Of a stretch of DNA of 11,083 bases, positions 6,834-11,083 are shown piece by piece (positions within the stretch are counted from its first letter, which is position 1; each line of letters starts with the position of its first letter). Location: NCBI GenBank assembly GCA_025980625.1, contig JAICXG010000080.1, positions 1 to 11,083 of the forward strand. The letters are read 5' to 3'. A model generated the notes under the pieces. That model made no database searches and was not told where the DNA came from. It saw only the letters and a list, made by a program, of their open reading frames with translations. A program made the position numbers and the translations under genes. Origin of the DNA: Chthoniobacterales bacterium. Its GTDB lineage: Bacteria; Verrucomicrobiota; Verrucomicrobiia; Chthoniobacterales; UBA10450.

Positions 6834-7976
6834 GTGCGCTACGACGTGGCCGTGATCGGGCTGGGAGCAATGGGCAGCGCCGCGCTCGCGGAATCCGCTC
6901 GCCGCGGGGCGCGAGCGATCGGGCTGGAGCAATTCGCGCGCGGGCACGACCTCGGCTCATCGAGCGGGAAAAGCCGGATGATTCGCAAAGCCTATTTCGA
7001 AGATCCGGCCTACGTCCCGCTCCTCCTGCGCGCGTACGAGCAATGGCGCGAGCTTGAGCGCGCGACCGGCACGAGTCTGCTCCGCATCACTGGTTTGCTC
7101 ATGGTCGGCCAGGCGACCGCGGAAGTGATCACCGGTGCCTGCCGCGCGGCGCGGGAACATCACCTGGCGCTCGAGTCGCTCAGCGCGCCGCAGATTCGCG
7201 CCCGTTATCCGATGCTAAAGGTGCTGGATGACGAAGTGGGTGTCTACGAGCCAGACGGCGGCGTGCTCGATCCTGAAAAGGCGGTCGAGATTTATCTCGA
7301 GCAGGCGGCGAACGCGGGCGCGCATCTTCGTTTTGAGACGGGCATGGCAAACTGGCAATACGACGGCGAAACTTTTATCGTCCAGCTGCGCGACGGAACA
7401 GAAGTGAGAAGCGGCGCGCTCATTTTGTCGTTAGGGCCGTGGTTGCAGGACGAACTCGCGAAGTTGGGGATCGCAATTCGCATTCAGCGCAATGTCCAAG
7501 CCTGGTTCACCCCGTCCGCTAACGACTACCTTGCCGGACGCTTTCCACCTTTTCTTCTCGATCGCACAGGTCTGCCCGCACCGCTCTACGGCTTTCCCGA
7601 TTTCGGCGACGGAGTGAAGGCAGCCTTTCATTCTCACGGGGAACTCAGCGCGCCCGACGCGGTTGTTCGCGAGATTGATTGCGCGCGCGACATCGAACCG
7701 ATCGTTAGGGCGATGGACCAATGGATGCCGGGCGCGGCAAACACCTTTCGCGCCGCCAAGCCATGTCCCTACTCGCTCACGCCGGACGGCCATTTCGTCG
7801 TCGATCGCCATCCGGAACATCCGCGACTTGTCCTGTGCGGTGGCTTTTCGGGTCATGGTTTCAAGTTTGCGCCAGTGATCGGTGAAATCGCGACCGACCT
7901 CGCGCTTGAGGGCCAGACCAGCCCCGACATCGAGTTCCTTTCGGTGCGACGTTTTTCCAAGCCGGCCGAGCGATAA
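6834..7976 (+). CDS. FAD-dependent oxidoreductase, monomeric sarcosine oxidase / N-methyltryptophan oxidase family
   Basis: The 380-residue protein matches the MSOX/MTOX family, flavoenzymes that oxidise N-methyl amino acids or related secondary amines, releasing peroxide. The dinucleotide-binding motif GLGAMG is at residues 9-14 and the ribose-binding acidic residue is Glu32. Arg48 and Arg51 fall where MSOX has Arg49 and Arg52. Lys262 corresponds to the oxygen-activating Lys265, Cys311 in KPCPYSLTPD to the covalent flavin Cys315, and Lys344 in GHGFKF to the carboxylate-binding Lys348 (MSOX numbering from memory). Thus the covalent flavin and the substrate carboxylate site look intact. The residue equivalent to MSOX His45 appears to be Ser44, so substrate choice may differ. 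The GTG start at 6834 is forced: an in-frame TGA lies at 6825-6827 and the GxGxxG fold begins at once. No Shine-Dalgarno is visible. No folate or sarcosine pathway genes are adjacent, so the substrate is open. Confidence 0.9.
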   Translation: MRYDVAVIGLGAMGSAALAESARRGARAIGLEQFARGHDLGSSSGKSRMIRKAYFEDPAYVPLLLRAYEQWRELERATGTSLLRITGLLMVGQATAEVITGACRAAREHHLALESLSAPQIRARYPMLKVLDDEVGVYEPDGGVLDPEKAVEIYLEQAANAGAHLRFETGMANWQYDGETFIVQLRDGTEVRSGALILSLGPWLQDELAKLGIAIRIQRNVQAWFTPSANDYLAGRFPPFLLDRTGLPAPLYGFPDFGDGVKAAFHSHGELSAPDAVVREIDCARDIEPIVRAMDQWMPGAANTFRAAKPCPYSLTPDGHFVVDRHPEHPRLVLCGGFSGHGFKFAPVIGEIATDLALEGQTSPDIEFLSVRRFSKPAER

Positions 7977-8001
7977 CCCTGCCCAATGATAACTCTCCGC
8001 T

Positions 8002-8036
8002 CGGAGCGATGACTCACCCGCCTCATTCGCGCTCCG
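8002..8036. repeat. 7-bp inverted repeat in the gap between the oxidase and reductase genes
   Basis: CGGAGCG at 8002-8008 pairs perfectly with CGCTCCG at 8030-8036 across a 21-base loop. CTCCG at 7995-7999 could pair alternatively with CGGAG. There is no T-tract, so this is not a typical intrinsic terminator; it may be a processing or Rho-related structure, or chance in GC-rich DNA. Confidence 0.25.
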
Positions 8037-8060
8037 CCGCGATCGGCCTTAGAAAAATGC

Positions 8061-9011
8061 ATGAAGCCAAAGCCGCAGTTCATCGCCGAGCAATCCGACA
8101 CGGGAGATTTCGAACGCCAGGATGATATCTTTCGCGACTGGATTTCAGCTGATGCGTCAACCGCCTATCCGGCTGCAGCCGATCGTTATCACCTCTACGT
8201 TTGCTTCGCCTGTCCATGGGCGAGTCGGACCATCATCGTCCGGCAGTTGCTCGGGTTGGAAAAGGCCATCGGTATGACGGCCGTCGATCCCGTCCGCGAT
8301 GAACGCGGCTGGGCTTTCCGCGACGGCCCCGGTTACAGCCACGATCCCCTCAATGGCTTTCAGTTTCTGATGGAAGCCTACCGCGCGACGGATCCAACCT
8401 TCAATGGTCGGGCCACCGTGCCGGTCCTTTGGGACAAGCAAACACGGCGGATCGTGAACAATTCCGAAGACGACATTTGCCGGATGTTCGACGGCGCTTT
8501 TCGGCGGTTCGCCACGTGTGAGGCCGATCTTTTCCCTAACGACATCGCCGAGGAGCAGGCAGAGCTTTCGCAGTTTATTTACGAGAAGGTGAACAACGGC
8601 GTTTACCGCGCCGGCTTTGCTACCCGCCAGCCCGTTTACGAGCGCTCCGCTCACATTGTATTCGATGCCCTCGACGAACTGGAGTCACGCCTAACGACCA
8701 GCCGCTATCTCTTCGGCAACCGCATTGTTGAATCCGATTGGCGCCTCTTTTGCACACTCATCCGCTTCGACGTGGTTTATTACATTCATTTCAAATGCAG
8801 CCTCCGCCGCATTCTCGATTACCCGAACCTGCAAGGGTATCTCTGCGACCTTTATCAGCAGCCCGGGATCGCCCAGACCGTGAACTTCGAGCACATCAAA
8901 CATCATTACTACATGACACACGACGCGATCAACCCTACCCGAATCGTGCCGATCGGTCCTGTCCTGGATCTGATGCGTCCGCATGGCCGCGAGAAACTGT
9001 CTGGCGCCTGA
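8061..9011 (+). CDS. yqjG: glutathionyl-hydroquinone reductase, YqjG/ECM4 (Xi-class GST) family
   Basis: The 316-residue protein aligns over its whole length with YqjG/ECM4, cytosolic thiol enzymes that reduce glutathionyl-hydroquinones to hydroquinones and free glutathione in quinone metabolism and detoxification. The N-terminal thioredoxin-like domain carries the catalytic Cys51 in FACPWAS, and VPVLWD at 120-125 is the cis-proline region. The helical C-terminal domain contains NNGVYRAGFAT, FKCSLRRILDYPNLQGYL, PGIAQTVNFEHIKHHYY and INPTRIVPIGP, all hallmark family segments. Two positions differ from the usual pattern: CPWAS replaces CPWAH, and NNSED at 133-137 stands where a NES motif normally binds the gamma-glutamyl end of glutathione. 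ATG 8061 begins a good family N-terminus; there is no Shine-Dalgarno. The 84-base gap after the oxidase gene could allow co-transcription, but nothing shows a shared role. Confidence 0.93.
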   Translation: MKPKPQFIAEQSDTGDFERQDDIFRDWISADASTAYPAAADRYHLYVCFACPWASRTIIVRQLLGLEKAIGMTAVDPVRDERGWAFRDGPGYSHDPLNGFQFLMEAYRATDPTFNGRATVPVLWDKQTRRIVNNSEDDICRMFDGAFRRFATCEADLFPNDIAEEQAELSQFIYEKVNNGVYRAGFATRQPVYERSAHIVFDALDELESRLTTSRYLFGNRIVESDWRLFCTLIRFDVVYYIHFKCSLRRILDYPNLQGYLCDLYQQPGIAQTVNFEHIKHHYYMTHDAINPTRIVPIGPVLDLMRPHGREKLSGA

Positions 9012-9023
9012 TGACCGCCTTTC

Positions 9024-9052
9024 TTGACGGTTGCGCCGCAGCCCGCTAAAAC
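9024..9052 (+). promoter_or_regulatory. candidate promoter of the GYF_2-Yip1/DUF2752 operon, leaderless geometry
   Basis: TTGACG at 9024-9029 (-35, five of six) and TAAAAC at 9047-9052 (-10, four of six) are separated by exactly 17 bases. The ATG at 9060 is seven bases beyond the -10, so transcription would start at the start codon. No Shine-Dalgarno is present. Confidence 0.5.
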
Positions 9053-9059
9053 CCGGCTC

Positions 9060-9893
9060 ATGGCCAATATCCAAGTCAATCGCGGTGAAACCAAGCTCGG
9101 CGTTTTTTCCGAGGAGGAAATAAGAGAGGCCCTGCAGACCGGCCGCTTTGTCCCGACCGACATTGGTTGGCGAGAAGGAATGACGACCTGGCAAAGGTTG
9201 GCTGACTTTCCTGAGTTCGCCGCCGCAACGGCCGCAACCGCCGCGAGCGCGATCGTCCCGGCGACCGGTTTGCCCTGGGAACGTCGAGAAGAGCTGGGTT
9301 TCGTTCCCGCGTTTGTCGAAACGCTCAAGCTTGTTTTGCTCAATCCCGCCGTCGCCTTCGCGGCGATGAAGAAGGAGGGCGGGCTCAGCGACCCGCTCCT
9401 TTACGGCGTGATCGGCGGCAGCATCGGATTCATCATTAGCCTGCTCTGGAATATTCTCTTCGGCTCAATCGGCGCCTTCACTGACCGCAACCCGATCGCC
9501 GGCGCAATCGGCGCAGGTGTGGGAATGGTGATTTGCATTATCCTGGCGCCGCTCTTCATCGCCGTCTGTCTATTTATTGGCAGTGGGATCCTGCATCTCT
9601 GCCTCATGCTCGTGGGCGGAGCTAACCGCTCATTTGAAACCACCTTTCGCGTCGTGAGTTATACCGTCGGCTCGACTAACCCGATTGCCATCATCCCGTT
9701 TTGCGGAGGTGTCGTGGCGGCGATCTGGAATATCGTTCTGGAATGCATCGGGCTCGCCAAAGCGCATGAGATCACGACCGGCAAAGCTGTAATCGCGGTC
9801 TTACTGCCAGTGATTGTTTGTTGCGGCTTGATCCTCGTCGTGTCGGTCGTGGCAGGTGTCGGCATCTTCAGCGCCCTTCTCGGACATCATTAG
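9060..9893 (+). CDS. GYF_2 domain - Yip1-like membrane protein
   Basis: The 277-residue protein has an N-terminal cytosolic GYF_2 (DUF4339) domain at about 3-53, recognisable from the sequence between GVFSEEEIREAL and GWREGMTTWQRLADFPEF. A linker rich in alanine and threonine (about 54-75) leads into a membrane region with about five helices from about residue 105 to the end, of the Yip1 type. The segment NRSFETTFRVVSYTVGSTNP and the following CGGVVAAIWNIVLECIGLAKAHEI are typical of bacterial Yip1-family proteins. GYF_2 domains are thought to bind proline-rich or C-terminal peptides, so it may act as a membrane adaptor; the function is unknown. ATG 9060 is chosen because the GYF_2 domain starts there; the frame is open to 9024 but that part overlaps the promoter. 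The DUF2752 gene follows after nine bases. Confidence 0.85.
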   Translation: MANIQVNRGETKLGVFSEEEIREALQTGRFVPTDIGWREGMTTWQRLADFPEFAAATAATAASAIVPATGLPWERREELGFVPAFVETLKLVLLNPAVAFAAMKKEGGLSDPLLYGVIGGSIGFIISLLWNILFGSIGAFTDRNPIAGAIGAGVGMVICIILAPLFIAVCLFIGSGILHLCLMLVGGANRSFETTFRVVSYTVGSTNPIAIIPFCGGVVAAIWNIVLECIGLAKAHEITTGKAVIAVLLPVIVCCGLILVVSVVAGVGIFSALLGHH

Positions 9894-9897
9894 GAAG
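9892..9897 (+). promoter_or_regulatory. Shine-Dalgarno of the DUF2752 gene
   Basis: AGGAAG begins inside the stop codon of the preceding gene and stands five bases before ATG 9903, consistent with coupled translation within the pair. Confidence 0.6.
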
Positions 9898-9902
9898 TAG
9901 GG

Positions 9903-10322
9903 ATGCAGTTAACTCGTCGCCCGCTCGCTCCTGAGGAGATTGATCACGAGCTGGTCTGGCTCTTTGTCTCGTTAGGTACGGCTGCTGCGCTGGCGATCTG
10001 GCTCTGGGCGCGTTTGCCCATGCCGCGCTGCATTTTTCACTCGCTCACCGGCGTCCCCTGTCTGACCTGCGGCGCGACTCGCGCGGCCCGGCAGTTTTTC
10101 CACGGGCATTTCGGCGCGTCCTTTCTCTTCAATCCTCTCGCCTTTACCACTTACTGCGGCATTGCCCTTTTCGATATCTATGCAACCGCGGTCCTGCTCA
10201 CCGGGGCGTCACGTCTGCGCCTAAGAGATGTTTCCCCTCGGGAAAAGCTTGTCCTGCGCAGTCTTGTCCTTGTCCTGCTTGCTGCTAACTGGGTCTATCT
10301 CATTACGGCACATATCGTGTAA
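9903..10322 (+). CDS. DUF2752 membrane protein
   Basis: The 139-residue protein has the DUF2752 signature CIFHSLTGVPCLTCGATRA at about 40-58: a cysteine, then TGxPCxxCGxTRA. Three membrane helices are visible: about 17-36 (LVWLFVSLGTAAALAIWLWA), 72-98 (FNPLAFTTYCGIALF...) and 117-137. The cysteine cluster beside the first helix may bind metal or be redox-active; the family's role is not established. ATG 9903 has a good Shine-Dalgarno (AGGAAG, 9892-9897, five bases before the ATG) that overlaps the stop of the GYF_2-Yip1 gene, so the two are co-transcribed and probably work in the same membrane process. The gene converges on nagZ with a 63-base gap. Confidence 0.88.
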   Translation: MQLTRRPLAPEEIDHELVWLFVSLGTAAALAIWLWARLPMPRCIFHSLTGVPCLTCGATRAARQFFHGHFGASFLFNPLAFTTYCGIALFDIYATAVLLTGASRLRLRDVSPREKLVLRSLVLVLLAANWVYLITAHIV

Positions 10323-10385
10323 TGAAAATCCAGTTCCGTAAGCTGGAGAAGATCGAGCTCACCGTCCAGGCACGCTCAGCCGCGC

Positions 10386-11083
10386 CTAGTAGGTCTCAAC
10401 CGGCGAACGCTTCCCGTCTTCCGGGCTGCGCTCGGCGGCGCGCTTGGGACCAAGCACGGCTACCCGCAGCTCCCAGATCTCGTCATTCAACGCGGCGAAG
10501 GCAGCTTCGGAGAAGTCGTCGGGCGGGGAGAGCTGTGACTTAAACCTCGCCACATTCCCGAGAGCGCGCTCGACCTGGTCACTCGGAACTTTCTCGATGT
10601 AGCCGAGTGCTTCTTCGATTGCAGGAAGCCTATGACAGATCATCGCAAGATCGTTGCCGGCGAGGATCGCGAGGCGGATAGTCTCTTCGAAGCCGTACTC
10701 GTTCAAGATCGCGCCCATATCTAGGTCATCGGTCATGATCAGGCCTTTGAAGCCTAACTCACTCCGGAGCAGATCGGTGACAATGCGGCGTGAAAGCGAG
10801 GCGGCGGTCTTTGCCGGTTCGAAACAGGGATACCAGCCGTGGCAGATCATCATGCTGTCGACGCGCTCGGTGAGGGCGCGAAAGACTGCGAGTTCGTTGC
10901 CGTTTAGCTCGTCGATTGAGCGCGCGATCAACGGCAGATCGTGATGCGCATCGACGCTGGCGGCGGAGTAGCCGGGAAAATGCTTCCCGCAACTCGCGAT
11001 GCCTTCGGCGCGGAGTGCATCGTTGAAAGCCCCCGCCAGCCTAACGACTTCATCAACATCGCGCCCGTAGCAGCGTCCGCGAA
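10386..11083 (-). CDS. nagZ: beta-N-acetylhexosaminidase, GH3 family (NagZ-like), 5' end outside the window
   Basis: The reading frame stays open from the TAG at 10386-10388 to the right edge, so at least 231 residues are present and the N-terminal part is missing. Family landmarks in order are RGRCYGRD, then AEGIASCGKHFPGYS, then VDAHHDLP, then GFKGLIMTDDLDMGAI. The Asp in TDDLDM is the expected nucleophile and the D-x-H of VDAHHD matches the catalytic Asp-His pair of the NagZ mobile loop. NagZ releases GlcNAc from 1,6-anhydro-MurNAc muropeptides in cytosolic peptidoglycan recycling. The KHFPG motif is followed by Tyr-Ser instead of the usual His-Gly. A short in-frame TTG at 10929-10931 is an internal leucine (in DLPLIARS), not a start, because the motifs upstream of it are in the same frame. 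The C-terminus ends SPVETY. Confidence 0.88.
   Translation of the reverse strand, partial: RGRCYGRDVDEVVRLAGAFNDALRAEGIASCGKHFPGYSAASVDAHHDLPLIARSIDELNGNELAVFRALTERVDSMMICHGWYPCFEPAKTAASLSRRIVTDLLRSELGFKGLIMTDDLDMGAILNEYGFEETIRLAILAGNDLAMICHRLPAIEEALGYIEKVPSDQVERALGNVARFKSQLSPPDDFSEAAFAALNDEIWELRVAVLGPKRAAERSPEDGKRSPVETY

Larger units (their letters stand above)
325..11047. repeat. dispersed 8-mer CCTAACGA / TCGTTAGG, 13 exact copies
   Basis: First bases of exact copies are 325, 2159, 2347, 2702, 4913, 8535, 8690 and 11040 (CCTAACGA) and 1684, 5177, 7428, 7702 and 9969 (TCGTTAGG). The base before CCTAACGA is G or C in 11 of 13 copies. Partial copies with GTTAGG/CCTAAC are at 3324, 4876 and 10753; the first two share the 11-mer GGTTAGGCGAG. 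Twelve of the 13 lie inside genes and encode Val-Arg (4), Ser-Leu-Gly (3), Leu-Thr (3) or Pro-Asn-Asp (2), so several reading phases are used. A random 8-mer is expected about 0.34 times on both strands of this length. This is a sequence-level signal of unknown function; no protein here explains it. Confidence 0.8.

Noticed and set aside
6781..6850. Possible cobalamin or other riboswitch before the sarcosine oxidase-like gene (GCCGGTG and hairpin)
   Set aside because: Only a short GCCGGTG-like string is present; the conserved core elements of cobalamin, SAM or glycine riboswitches were not found.
5185..7427. Absence of the CCTAACGA motif as proof of horizontal transfer
   Set aside because: With an average spacing near 0.85 kb a 2.2-kb gap is not exceptional, and an equally long gap covers most of the hydroxylase gene.
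7995..8006. CTCCG-CT-CGGAG palindrome as an intrinsic terminator of the oxidase gene
   Set aside because: The loop is only two bases and no T-tract follows.
10322..10543. A 73-codon plus-strand ORF starting in a TAATG overlap with the DUF2752 stop
   Set aside because: The start position is tempting, but most of it is antisense to the nagZ C-terminus and it becomes pure Arg/Ser/Pro-rich shadow sequence after about 20 residues.

Overview
This window looks like a GC-rich (roughly 60 percent by eye) chromosomal segment of a Gram-negative, probably soil-type bacterium. The mix of a DUF4349 protein, a GYF_2/Yip1 membrane protein next to a DUF2752 protein, a Bacteroidetes-like long aromatic amino acid hydroxylase and many start sites without Shine-Dalgarno sequences would fit Verrucomicrobia (Chthoniobacterales-like). 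That assignment is inferred from gene content only; no rRNA or marker gene is present. I saw no tRNA, rRNA, CRISPR, transposase or phage gene.

Layout from left to right. A DUF4349 envelope protein (+, possibly cut by the left edge) converges on a two-gene minus-strand operon: a polytopic, UbiA-like membrane protein whose stop overlaps the start of a class I SAM methyltransferase. Diverging from it across a 232-base gap with a good sigma70-type promoter is a pterin-dependent phenylalanine/aromatic amino acid hydroxylase with a C-terminal extension of about 250 residues. Then come a 51-residue lipoprotein, an 82-residue protein of unknown function and, on the minus strand, a small secreted protein with a carboxypeptidase-regulatory-like beta domain. 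About 690 bases follow with at most one doubtful small ORF. The right half holds a monomeric sarcosine oxidase-like flavoenzyme, a YqjG-type glutathionyl-hydroquinone reductase, a GYF_2-Yip1 plus DUF2752 membrane pair, and the 3' part of nagZ on the minus strand, cut by the right edge.

The genes do not form one obvious pathway; most are single genes or pairs for aromatic/amine oxidation, thiol-quinone chemistry, peptidoglycan recycling and envelope functions. No defence system or biosynthetic cluster is evident.

The most striking signal is not a gene. The 8-mer CCTAACGA (or its complement TCGTTAGG) occurs 13 times in 11 kb, on both strands, in coding sequence read in all three phases, against about 0.3 expected. 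It looks like a genome-wide dispersed DNA motif comparable in density to DNA uptake sequences or to cyanobacterial HIP1. A second pattern is that at least three genes without a Shine-Dalgarno have a -10-like hexamer exactly seven bases before the ATG, as expected for leaderless transcripts.
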